Notes under the pieces: model-generated
What the model was told of the DNA's origin: nothing
The model's input: the letters and a program-made list of their open reading frames with translations, nothing else
Databases searched by the model: none
Translations under genes and position numbers: made by a program
Origin: Perkinsus chesapeaki
Lineage: Eukaryota; Perkinsozoa; Perkinsida; Perkinsidae
Direction: 5' to 3'
Assembly (NCBI GenBank): GCA_013115145.1
Contig: JAAPAO010000356.1
Span: 1-37,030, forward strand
DNA length: 37,030 nucleotides
In this document: in pieces, positions 10,558 through 20,226 of the stretch
How the letters are laid out: the number at the start of each line of letters is the position of its first letter
Position numbering within the stretch: position 1 is the first letter of the stretch

Positions 10558-12154
10558 ATGTCATCACCCTCTAATAACACTATACCGGATACCTCCTATC
10601 TGGATTCACTAAGGGGGCAGGTACCAGAGGATGACCTAAACAAGCTTAGAGACTATGCATCAAAGAAGCTCTATCATCAGCTCACGGTCGAGTGTTTGAG
10701 GTATTAATAGATCCAATTACCATTCCCCTTCTCCATCCTTCTCGTAGTGTTGTTCGCAATGATGAAGCCTGGCCCCTCGGTGGCAAGACCAAGGAGGAGT
10801 TTTGGAACAAGTTCGTCGATCAGTTCTCTTCCAAGATGAATACAGTAAATGCAGTTGTCGCGGCGATGACTATGGCCCTTGCTAGGTGGTGATGTTGGAG
10901 CTTCTAGACCAAGTGGCGGAGTCCATGCCGGCGGCTGATGGATTGAAGTTGACGGAAAAGTAGTTGGGGAAGGTGGGGATGGCCGAAGTGGTGCTATGGC
11001 CAGATACGGTGAACTGGTCGGCAAGTCTTCTAAGGATGCCCAAGTCGCCTATGACTCTCAAAAGGCCATCGCTCTCGTTAGGGCTGGTGATATGAAGCAA
11101 GCCAGAGATGTAAGCATCGCTATTTCGCTTATTAACCCCACTTGATTGTTATTAGATTCTGGACACTGTAGAAGGGCATTTAGAGGATATCGATTGGTCC
11201 TATGGCATAGACCCTGCTGCCCGGAGCAGCTATCATCGGGCAGCAGCCTTCATGTATCAAGAGAAGAACGATCCACCAAGGTACCATTGTTAATAACTTG
11301 CCTATACTTATCTTATAGTTTTTACCGTGAATCGATGCGTTACCTTCTATATACCCCTTTGGCTGCCATACCAGAAAAAGAGCGAGGCCCTCTTGCCTTC
11401 AAGATTGCCGTAGCAGCTCTCATATCCCCCAAGGAGTTCAGCTACGGTGACCTCCTCCAACAACCGCTATTCTCGGAGGTATTTCCCTTACCCATTGGTT
11501 TGTCTATCACTCTTGATAGTTCCTTCCAACCTGCGAACAGTATGCCTGGATTATGGACTTCGTTAAAGCTCTCCATGATGGAGTCTTTGCTAAGTTCGAC
11601 CAGGCTGTAGTGGATCACAAGGCCAAGTGGGAGGCAGTTCCCGAACTCAAGAGGGCCATGCAATTTGATCTCAAGCGTGAGCATGCTCATCTCGCCTGAG
11701 TTTGATGATTGTAATTATCAGATAAGATGTCACTATCGGCCATGATGGAGATGGCATTCCAGAGGCCAAAGAAACAGCGCTCATCTATATCATTCGTTGA
11801 CATTGCGAAGGCGTGCAGGGTGAATGAGGGTGAAGTTGAGGATATATTCCGCAAGTAGGAATGACTGATCATCGTCTGAGGATGAGGAGGATACGGATGC
11901 TCAAATCAGGACAATGTGTGCTGGTTTGATTAAAGGAAGTATTGATGAAGTTAGTCGAACCGTGAAGGTAACATGGGTTAAACCAAGAGTACTCGACATG
12001 CAAAGGTAAAAGAAGGCTAGGCGTGTAGGGGGAAACTGGACAAGCTTTGGTTAGGCTCGAGCTGCTGAAGTTCCGTCTGGAAGGATGGTCTCAGCAGTCA
12101 ACACAACTCCTTCAAGATGTGGAGGAGCTCACCCCTGAACTGTTGGTGTCGTAG
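10558..12154 (+). CDS. RPN9: 26S proteasome lid subunit Rpn9 (PSMD13), ten exons
   Basis: Exons 10558-10700, 10748-10844, 10886-10959, 11004-11109, 11156-11280, 11319-11478, 11541-11676, 11722-11854, 11910-12005 and 12055-12154 join in frame to 389 residues (human PSMD13 has 376). The introns are 38-62 nt, all GT-AG. Diagnostic stretches in order are KKLYHQLTVECL near the N-terminus, GHLEDIDWSYGID, FYRESMRYLLYTPL, and the PCI/winged-helix part: MMEMAFQRPKKQRSSISF, VNEGEVEDIFRK, then LIKGSIDEVSRTVKVTWVKP followed by RVLDMQR. Rpn9 is a structural subunit of the regulatory-particle lid and contacts Rpn10. What first looked like frame breaks near 10700 and 10880 are short introns. Only 99 bp separate it from the gene before it. 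Confidence 0.95.
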
Positions 12155-12457
12155 ACGACTGCTAGTGCCGCTAAAGAGTTTCCATCATCTTCAAGGCTGT
12201 TGTCGAGTCTATAGTGTCCAATAGATGAGCGCTATTGGGTTGGATAGATGAATTCTAGGATCGACAAACCTAGTTAATTGTTCTACGACAAGGACTTTCA
12301 CAAAGACCGTCCGTGAGAATAACATATTTCCTCCCCGGGGAAGGAGATCCCTAATAGATATCACGAACATGATCATCAAACGAGATCTCGAACCTCAGCA
12401 GAGCCACAGTGCACCATCGCTTGAGTCCAACGAGGTTGCGGAGAACGGTTCTCGGCG

Positions 12458-12502
12458 GTTTTCTATGCAGAAGGTCCTCCGATAACCTCCTGCATAGAAA
12501 AC
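12458..12502. repeat. long inverted repeat (hairpin)
   Basis: An 18-base arm (12458-12475, starting GTTTTCTATGCAG) pairs with 12485-12502 with a single mismatch. The loop is 9 bases. It lies in a gene-free spacer between two convergent genes. Confidence 0.75.
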
Positions 12503-12739
12503 GGCGATAGCCCAGCCTCAGTGTGAACCATGCTAGAGCCGAGTCGGACACCTGTGACACCAGTGCTTCACTCGAAGGGGACCATGAGAAACCAAAGACC
12601 GGGGAGTCCAGATTCTTCTGAGAAACTGTTCCCTGCTATTAGTAGTGTCCAACCCGATAGATCGAGTGCAACAACTCGAACAACGCAACAGATATGGAAA
12701 GGAAGCCGTAGAGGCGAATTGAGATAAGTCGAAGTTTAC

Positions 12740-12862
12740 ATCTATTTAGTGACAAATTACGGTGAAACGACAATAACAAGAGTGGCAACTCAGTAACAAC
12801 GAATGGCTCGAGCTCATCGATGAGTGAGCGGTCATAAAGGATAGTAGAAGTGCCGACACGTA
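12740..12862. repeat. diverged repeat, copy 1
   Basis: This segment matches 15650-15778 with scattered substitutions. Shared blocks include TTTAGTGACAAATTACGGT, GGCAACTCAGT versus AGCAACTCAGT, and CTCATCGATGAGTGAGCGGT. It sits about 40 bp beyond the 3' end of ECT copy A. It reads best as duplicated 3' flank of the ECT unit; the perfect palindrome CTCATCGATGAG is kept in both copies. Confidence 0.7.
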
Positions 12863-12899
12863 ACAGACTAGGAGTCTGAAAGAACCGGCGGATGAGCGA

Positions 12900-14561
12900 C
12901 TACTTCTCTGCAATATGCTCCTTGCTGGAGTAATAGTCCTTCTCCATAGCGCTGCGTTTTCTATTCCGGTGCATGTACCTATCATGACACCAATGTGCCA
13001 AAAATTCGAATAAGCCATTACGTTAAGCGGTTATTGGCAATACGCTCAGCTATAGCCGCTGCAGTTAAATGAGGATAGTCACTTTCAACTTCATGCAGTA
13101 TACCTAGACGCTTTGCAACTTCATTCGTTTGGGTTACCTAAATGTAGTATAGTAAAATATATGATAATGAATCATACAGATCCTTCCTCATCACTTGAGG
13201 GGCACCTGGGCCGGCGGGAACCTGATGATACTAAGTGTTATCGAATTGTTACTGTTATTCAATCATTACTTATCGATCCCTGGGCGACTATACTGATATT
13301 CATTGTTTTTATTAGATCCTCTGTGATCTCAACAGGTGCACCAATTATAACTTCATCGACATGTTTACATGCACTAACATTCAAAACCTGACAAGATAAA
13401 TGGATAATGGATAGATTCATGGCTTACTCGCTCTAGGAGATTCATAACAGGATAGTTGCTACCCTTCATACTATTCACAGTTTCATCATCAAATATACCC
13501 ACTAAAAGATACCTAATAGGTCGGATAAAACAATGCAAAGTTGGCAAGATTCTCACGTTCCCAAAGCCTTAGCTTTCTGTAATGTCGTTGCATGACCAAC
13601 ATTAAACATATCAAACGCACCATCAACGTAACTGAGTTGCGATGGTTTAATGAGTGAAGGGCACTCCTTCATACACGACGGTATCATCTGATGTTGGTGC
13701 ACGCCTTGATGAAAATTAAGCAATCCTACGAGTAGTAGTGAGCATTCGGACCTAACCGAGCTTATAAGGTACATAAGGAGGCTCGTGTACTAACCGATAC
13801 ACAGCTACGATCCTTAGGGGCGAGACCGCTATCTAGCTGAGACCCTTGAAGATGGTCCTTAGTCAGAAGGAGAAGCCTTCCTACAAGATCAGTAGTAGAG
13901 ACTCCTTCGGTACCTTGAAACATTAAATCAAACATTCAGCACAACACGCCCGCTTACGTTTGATAACCCTAAGCTTCCCAGCGTCACGTAAATCGTCGTA
14001 GACACCCCTTCCATTGAAATCGACTGGCATATCGTCGCCATGGACCTGAACCGGGAGCGCCAATGTTCACCGGTGAGTCACTCGCGCAAAGGGCGCCAGT
14101 GCCTACGCAAAAGTCAGCTTTCGCATCGACTAAAGTCTTCAGACCGATATCATAGGTTGCATCATGCAAGATCTCATCGATCCACTTCACATGTTTTAGG
14201 AGCTCGTACCTGATAAATTTGTGTGTCCCATGCCGACAACTGTCCTAAGCTACCTCTCTTCTTGCTTCATAACCGGTGGGGCTTTATTACTCGCTATCAC
14301 ATCATCAGAGTGTATACCGACAACTAAAACGTCACATTGGGCTGAAGGGGATAATAACCAATTACTCGATTTTGTAGCTGGGATCACCTTTAGCCTGTCG
14401 GATAGCATTATAATGGCCACTATGCATTATATCGAAGCAACCATCGATGTAGCCTCTGACCTGAGGGGAATGGCCTGCAGGATGATGAGATGTCTGCCAT
14501 CGCATACCGTACGATCCTCAGACGTCGTTGAAGCTACGGAGGATGCTTCTGTATTTTCCAT
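12900..14561 (-). pseudogene. ethanolamine-phosphate cytidylyltransferase, copy A, with a premature stop
   Basis: Spliced minus-strand exons encode a two-domain ECT, the enzyme that makes CDP-ethanolamine for phosphatidylethanolamine. Supported 5' exons are 14561-14508, 14460-14388, 14341-14254, 14209-14107 and 14045-13958, followed by one starting at 13913. Domain 1 has IDGCFDIMHSGHYNAIRQ, with HSGH at 14413-14424, then PPVMKQEER, KHVKWIDEI and TTDLVGRLLLLTKDH. Domain 2 has VDGAFDMFNVGH (motif at 13592-13603), VGIFDDETVN, MKGSNYPVMNL and VDEVIIGAP. The C-terminal exon contains YMHRNRKRSA and stops at 12900-12902. In the linker before domain 2, the codon at 13716-13718 is TAA where copy C has GAA (RRIAEFSSRRAP). 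The product would stop before domain 2 unless the stop is bypassed. Everything else I checked is in frame, so the break looks recent. Confidence 0.8.
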
Positions 14562-14834
14562 AGTTAAGCAAACCCGTAAAAATGAGCTAGAAATAAGAAA
14601 CGTGTGGCAAGACCTCTTCGGTGACGCAAACGATGCTTACGCCGAACCACCTTACTTCTAGCGTGGCGTCACAGTGCATCGGGTGATCCGGCGATAGCAA
14701 CGCTAGTTGAAGATGGCAATAACTGTTGGAACGGTGCTCTCTGATGATGGTCAAATGCACGCATGCGGTGTCTGGGGCCGCATGGTTCTAGACTGAGCCA
14801 CTGTAACGTACCCAGCTACGCCACTGCTCAGAAC
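14562..14834. other. upstream flank of ECT copy A
   Basis: This holds the presumed promoter of copy A. Parts, such as GATGATGGTCAAATGCACG near 14740, faintly resemble the FAM151 coding region at about 21370. The decayed FAM151 copy may therefore extend further in this direction than the clearly alignable piece. Confidence 0.35.
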
Positions 14835-14945
14835 ATCACACGTACTCGCTCAACGTAGCATTAGCATCTTTGAGCTCTGCCACGGAGACTACAGCGTGAA
14901 CCCATGTTATGTTGCAAGGCTGCAGAAAGCCGAGCTGTTTAGCAG
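14835..14945 (-). pseudogene. decayed fragment of a FAM151-like gene
   Basis: The plus-strand text here, for example TTTGAGCTCTGCCA and a block reading CAGCGTGAACCCATGTTATG, lines up with 21445-21560 inside the intact FAM151-like gene (CAGCGTGAGCCCACGTTATG there). It corresponds to the region encoding ITWAHAVDSMAELKE. The minus-strand frame is broken and the flanks do not continue as FAM151. It lies directly upstream of ECT copy A, in the same order and orientation as the intact FAM151 gene next to ECT copy C. It is thus a remnant of the same duplicated unit. Confidence 0.65.
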
Positions 14946-15640
14946 AGGTCCTTCATGCATTGCATAGCCCGGGGCAGCACCTGGCTGCGGTGCTTGTGGC
15001 ACAGCGCCACCCGAGCACCGCACAATATGCCGCACTGTTTGTTGAAGACCTCGAAAGCGAGGCCAACATGGGCAGTTCCTCTGCTCTAGTGAGGTCGTCG
15101 ATGGTCGTTCGTCTGCTGAGGGCTCGTTTACTGCTCGGTTAGGTGGTGTAATTGTGCGTATAAGAACACTCTGTAATGAGTCACAGTTTGTCACAGTCAA
15201 GTATTTGTAGACGCTGCGCGCGATATCTTTGTTCGCGTTGATCATTATGTCCCCATTTCCTAATGAGTAACCAAAGCACCTTCGAAATGTTCAAGTTTTC
15301 ATTAGTGCGGCACTAGCAACCACGTCTTGTTGACTTCGTCGCCTCTCACTTGTGTCACGGCTCGATCGTCCAAAGTCCTTTCAGCAGTGATTATTAATCA
15401 CTGGTTAATCTGCGCCATGGTCGTTCAGGACTCAGCTTGGGCTTTCCTTGGCACGCGGGAGAGCACACAATCAGGTTATTAGGTTTTTGATTGCAAGAAT
15501 CAGAGGTTTACAATAGCTTTGCTGAGCATGAGCTCTCTCGATAAAAGGGCAAGCTTTCGTGCACGCCGCGGTGAGTTTCGAATATGACTTGGAAACGCAA
15601 GAGATGTGATAAGGAAGCCATAGAGATGAATAGGGTCACT
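14946..15640. other. stretch without a convincing gene
   Basis: Short overlapping frames occur on both strands (14909-15245), but neither shows a motif, splice structure or family match. The sequence is GC-richer around 14960-15110 than its surroundings. Confidence 0.4.
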
Positions 15641-15649
15641 GTGAACGTT

Positions 15650-15778
15650 CACACCCATTTAGTGACAAATTACGGTAAAAACGAGAATAACAAAGGTAGC
15701 AACTCAGTGACTACGAATGGCTCGAACTCATCGATGAGTGAGCGGTCACGGAAAGTAATAGAATTGCCAACACATAAC
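15650..15778. repeat. diverged repeat, copy 2
   Basis: This is the partner of 12740-12862. In this copy a plus-strand frame (15584-15799) is open and Asn/Ser-rich (NNKGSNSVTTNGSNSSM). The frame is not kept in copy 1, so I treat it as non-coding flank. It lies about 630 bp beyond the 3' end of ECT copy B, further away than copy 1 lies from ECT copy A, so something seems to have been inserted between. Confidence 0.65.
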
Positions 15779-15788
15779 GGTGTACAAA

Positions 15789-16175
15789 CTACTCAATAGG
15801 ACAAACATAATCAAGAGAGGATACAAGTAGTAGAATCCTGCGCCTGTACTCCGGATTAGGCTTCGGCACGAATGTGGGGCTTGACGACGACCCTTTGGTC
15901 GGTGACGATGATGCTGATTTACCGTTTTTATATTCACGGTGACTGCAGCGGTCCACAGCGGGTTTTTGAGAGATGCGCCATCTGGCTGGCTGGGTTGGCC
16001 TGAGTATCTCACGCATCTCACCACCTAATGGCTGCTGTTCTCGCTTCAGGCCATGGGAACGTTTCTGAGACTTTCTCGGAGGGGCAGCAGTAGATGTGAT
16101 CGATGATGTCGTTGTAGCCGTGCTTATGCCCCTGACGAGAAATGATTGCTCATCTGAAGGAAGCAAGGTGTCCAT
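15789..16175 (-). CDS. possible short basic protein (hypothetical)
   Basis: A minus-strand frame opens with an ATG at 16175 (MDTLLPSDEQSFLVRGI) and runs 128 codons. It is Ser/Thr/Pro-rich and basic (PPRKSQKRSHGLKREQQP, KGSSSSPTFVPKPNPEYRRR). There is no membrane segment and no recognised domain. It occupies the extra DNA between the repeat at 15650-15778 and ECT copy B, so it may belong to an insertion. It could be a chance frame. Confidence 0.3.
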   Translation of the reverse strand: MDTLLPSDEQSFLVRGISTATTTSSITSTAAPPRKSQKRSHGLKREQQPLGGEMREILRPTQPARWRISQKPAVDRCSHREYKNGKSASSSPTKGSSSSPTFVPKPNPEYRRRILLLVSSLDYVCPIE

Positions 16176-16406
16176 GTGTTCACACGGTAAAATGATAAAA
16201 GACTAATACTAGAATAAAGAGTGGATGCGAACACAACCTCTGGGGTTTAAAATGAGACTTATATCACTGAGATCAACATGACAGAATAGCGACCAATACG
16301 CTAAGCAACACGAGTAGCTACTATAACTATCATAATAATATGATAGATATTAACTCTAACGCATCTAAACCCTATACAGGTAAGTCGTATTATCGATACA
16401 ACGGCA

Positions 16407-18239
16407 TTACTCAAGGGACTTCGCTCTGTTGCGCTTTTCAGCGATGTAACTGAACATAGACAATCCCCCCATCCTGGATGACGCCGTACAGGTGGCATAC
16501 CTGAGCCTGTTATGTGAGATCCTCTCAGCTATGGTGGTAACTGTGAGCTCTGGGAAATCACTTTCGACTTCCTTGAAGATCCCCAGCTTCTTCGGGACAT
16601 CATTCTTTTGACGAACCTGTGGCAACAGGAAAAGTTTGGATAGTCCAAAGCCGCAGTGGTATTATTGTTACCCCGTGCTCATCAGACGGTACTTCACTAG
16701 ACGGATGGAGCGCTGAGAAGCATTTGTTAGCGAATCCGACAGTTCTGGGCAATACTTTTGGTTCCTTGAACTACAACAGCGACATTGAGGCTTTGAAGGA
16801 AGTCCTCGGTCACTTCTAATGGTGCACCAATAACAGCATCATCGACATGTTTGCATGCCGACACATTGAGCACCTTTACCACAGTGATTAGCAGCGGCTA
16901 CGACTGGTTAACACGCAAGCTACCCTCTCGCCGAGATTCATAACAGGATAGTTGCAACCCTTCATTCTATTAACAGTACGGTCATCAAATACACCAACGA
17001 TGAGGTATCTTCATAGTAAAGCAAGAGATAAGCAACAACAGCAGCGGCAGCAGCAGCAGCTTCCTACGTCCCAAGAGCCTTAGCCTTCTCAAGTGTTGAG
17101 GCGTGCCCAACATTGAACATATCGAAGGCTCCATCAATATAACTGAATATCAAACAGTACAACGAAGGGACAGCTCAGGGCAGCAGCAACTTGTACACAA
17201 TAACGTCATCGGGCTTCGGAGGTCTGCGCGTGGTAAACTCGGAAATCCGCTTTATCATATTAGTGACTAGGACCTGCCGAGAAGGCTTCTTTGTCCAGGT
17301 CACGAGGGGAGATGTGCACCTTCCGACTGTTGGTGGGAGAAGTAGCCATCCTAGGGCTCGATACAGCGCTGTTGATAGCCAAGTCGTTGGCTCGGCATAT
17401 AGGGCTACCAGGAGCCTGAGACCCTGGTCTGGTAGCAACAAGGTAGGCAGTAACTCATACCGAAAGTATCTGTCTGGTCTCGGAGTCGAGGCCATCATCT
17501 AGTCTAGGGCCGGTGAGATGGTCTCTGGTCTGGACCAATAGCCTTCCAACTAGGTCAGTAACGGTGACGCATTCCGTACCTAGAAAATACTAGTACACTG
17601 ATACGGCAACGCTGTGCAACGCACGCTTGAAAACACGAAGCCTTCCAGCGTCTCTGAGATCATCATAAGCGCATCTGCCTTCACCGTTAACCGGCATATT
17701 ATCGCCGTGAATCTGAGCAGCAGCAGACCGTTAATAGGATAAGAAGTACTAAGGCATAAACCTACACAGAAGTCAGCATTGATAGAGTCAAGGAACTCAG
17801 TGGTGGGCACAACCGGTACACCATAGACGATCTCATCGACCCACTTTAGATGCTTCAGGAAGGTATACCTATACGGCAGAATACTGTACAGAACCGACCG
17901 CCTCTCACCGACACCATCACCTTACCTTTCATCCTGCTTCATTACAGGCAATGCTTTATCGGGTACGATGGACTCATCCGCATACACACCAATAATTAGG
18001 ACATCACATTGGGCTAAATGGCAACATACTCTTAGCACTTATACTGTTTTCTTGCATTGTCATAATCACCTTTAGCTTGTCTCATTGCACTATAGTGGCC
18101 GCTATGCATTATATCAAAGCATCCATCTAAGTAACCTCGTACCTAGGAAGAAGGAAGTGCTAATACTATCGACAACAACAATAACAGCAACATCAACTAC
18201 CTTTTTGCGTTCGGTAATAGTGGCATTCGGAGCAGGCAT
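16407..18239 (-). CDS. ethanolamine-phosphate cytidylyltransferase, copy B (intact, diverged)
   Basis: The gene starts at the ATG at 18239 (MPAPNATITERKK) and stops at 16407-16409. After removal of short introns, domain 1 reads VRGYLDGCFDIMHSGHYSAM, ALPVMKQDER, LKHLKWVDEIVYG, then HGDNMPVNGEG, DAGRLRVFKR and VTDLVGRLLV. The linker reads NMIKRISEFTTRRPPKPDD. Domain 2 reads VYIDGAFDMFNVGHASTLEK, with the motif at 17103-17114, then NYPVMNLGERV and QGTKTLHPSSEVPSDEHG. The C-terminus, RLSYIAEKRNRAKSLE, matches family ends. One intron near 17460-17290 is longer (about 167 nt) than the 43-nt intron at the same place in copies A and C. An intron near 17030-17065 carries a CAG/CAA repeat. I found no stop in the exons. 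Copy B is clearly more diverged than A and C are from each other. Confidence 0.85.
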
Positions 18240-18577
18240 AACCCGGATGGAGTATAAATAGACGACAACTGTAGTGAATATTAGGGGGACTCACGCTACA
18301 CAGGAGGAGGAGGAGGAGGAGGTGAGAAATACAAACCCAACAGCAATAATGAGATAAAATAAATACCGTGTTGGTCAGTAGCACACTTCGATAACATTCG
18401 GTGTGATAACAACGGCGGTATAGCGTCTATAATGGGACCTGCTGCCTGCTGCTGCTGCTGCCTGCTGCTGCCCATCCGTAACGGGAAATACTTTCTTATG
18501 TATCGAGAAAATGGAATGTCGATATGTGGTATAAAAAGTTGTTAGAGAATATTGCCAGATTATAATGATGACGACGA
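18240..18577. other. spacer between ECT copies B and C with microsatellites
   Basis: This region holds a GGA triplet run (about 18303-18322) and a CTG run interrupted by CCTG (about 18440-18472). It should contain the promoter of copy B and the 3' end of copy C. No coding exon was recognised. Confidence 0.55.
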
Positions 18578-20226
18578 CTACTTCTCTGCAATATGCTGCT
18601 TGCTCGAGTAGTATTCCTTTTCCAAAGCGTCTCGTTTGGTGTTCCTATGTATATACCTACAACAATAATACTCAAGCAGGATATGATACCATAAGAGAGC
18701 GGGTATTACGTTAAGCGGTTATTGGCAATACGCTCAGCTATAGCCGCAGCAGTTAAATGAGGATAGTCACTTTCAACTTCATGCAGTATACCTAGACGCT
18801 TTGCAACTTCATTCGTTTGGGTTACCTAAATGTAGTATAGTAAAATATATGATAATGAATCATACAGATCCTTCCTCATCACTTGAGGGGCACCTGGGCC
18901 GGCGGGAACCTGATAATACTAAGTGTTATCAAATTGTTACTGTTATTCAATCATTACTTATCGATCCCTGGGCGACTATACTGATATTCATTGTTTTTAT
19001 TAGATCCTCTGTGATCTCAACAGGTGCACCAATTATAACTTCATCGACATGCTTACATGCACTAACATTCAAAACCTGACAAGATAAATGGATAATAGAG
19101 AAGATGATCGCTTACTCGCTCTAGGAGATTCATAACAGGATAGTTGCTACCCTTCATACTATTCACAGTTTCATCATCAAATATACCCACTAAAAGATAC
19201 CTAATAGGTCGGATAAACAATGCAAAGTTGACAAGATTCTCACGTTCCTAAAGCCTTAGCTTTCTGTAATGTCGTTGCATGACCAACATTAAACATATCA
19301 AACGCACCATCAACGTAACTGAGTTGCGATGTTTCAACAAGTGAAGGGCACTCCTTCATACACGACGGTATCATCTGATGTTGGTGCACGCCTTGATGAA
19401 AATTCAGCAATCCTACGAGTAGTTGTGAGCATTCGGACCTAACCGAGCTTATAAGGTACATAGGGAGGCTCGCGTACTAACCGATACACAGCTACGATCC
19501 TTAGGGGCGAGACCGCTATCTAGCTGAGACCCTTGAAGATGGTCCTTGGTCAGAAGGAGAAGCCTTCCTACAAGATCAGTAGTAGAGACTCCTTCGGTAC
19601 CTTGAAACATTAAATCAAACATTCAGCACAACAGACCATCACCTACGTTTGATAACCCTAAGCTTCCCAGCGTCACGTAAATCGTCATAGGCCCCTCGGC
19701 CTGTAGAATCGACTGGCATATCGTCACCATGAACCTATAACGGAATAGGCAATGAATGGGTGATGCCCGCCGGGTACTGGTAGAGTGCTGCTGCTGCCGG
19801 CGACCCATTACTTACGCAAAAGTCAGCTTTCGCACGGGCTAGAGTCTTGAGGCTCGGAGCGTAAGGTACATCATGCAAGATCTCATCGATCCACTTCACA
19901 TGTTTTAGGAGCTCATATCTGATAAATTTGTGTGTCCCATGCCGACAACTGTCCTAAGCTACCTCTCTTCTTGCTTCATAACCGGTGGGGCTTTATTACT
20001 CGCTATCTCATCATCAGAGTGTATACCGACAACTAATACGTCACATTGGGCTGAAGGGGATAATAACCAATTACTCGATTTTGTAGCTGGGATCACCTTT
20101 AGCCTGTCGGATAGCATTATAATGGCCACTATGCATTATATCGAAGCAACCATCGATGTAGCCTCTGCGTACCACAGGGCTATCAGATGCTGTTGATGCT
20201 AGAGACGAGGTGTCGTGGTTGTCCAT
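18578..20226 (-). CDS. ethanolamine-phosphate cytidylyltransferase, copy C (intact)
   Basis: The gene starts at the ATG at 20226 (MDNHDTSSLASTASDSPVV) and stops at 18578-18580 after RNTKRDALEKEYYSSKQH. Domain 1 carries YIDGCFDIMHSGH, then PPVMKQEER and KHVKWIDEILHD. It continues with VHGDDMPVDSTGRGAYDDL and TTDLVGRLLLLTKDHLQG. The linker RRIAEFSSRRAPTSDDTVVY is open, unlike copy A. Domain 2 has VDGAFDMFNVGH (motif at 19279-19290), VGIFDDETVN and VDEVIIGAP. Large stretches (18706-19600 and 19900-20166) are nearly identical to copy A, with only three base differences in one 279-base stretch. The exon 4 to exon 5 block at about 19640-19880 differs strongly. The first intron seen in copies A and B, just before RGY(I/L)DGC, is absent here. 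Function: CTP plus phosphoethanolamine to CDP-ethanolamine (Kennedy pathway). Confidence 0.88.

Larger units (their letters stand above)
12155..12899. other. spacer between convergent genes
   Basis: The plus-strand Rpn9 gene ends at 12154 and the minus-strand ECT copy A ends at 12900, so this should hold both 3' ends. Short frames at 12351-12727 have no family or splice support. It contains the hairpin at 12458-12502 and one copy of a repeat (12740-12862) that recurs near ECT copy B. Confidence 0.5.

Noticed and set aside
10692-10892. Apparent frameshifts in Rpn9 near 10700 and 10885
   Set aside because: A 47-nt intron (10701-10747) and a 41-nt intron (10845-10885) restore the frame and the family alignment.
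15584-15799. Asn/Ser-rich plus-strand frame in the repeat
   Set aside because: The homologous repeat copy at 12740-12862 does not keep the frame.
18303-18472. Triplet runs considered as a regularly spaced array
   Set aside because: They are plain GGA and CTG microsatellites without spacers; this is nuclear eukaryotic DNA and no CRISPR-type array is present.
18801-19079. Plus-strand frame repeated almost exactly at 13113-13391
   Set aside because: Both are antisense to exons and introns of ECT copies A and C; the repetition comes from the gene duplication.
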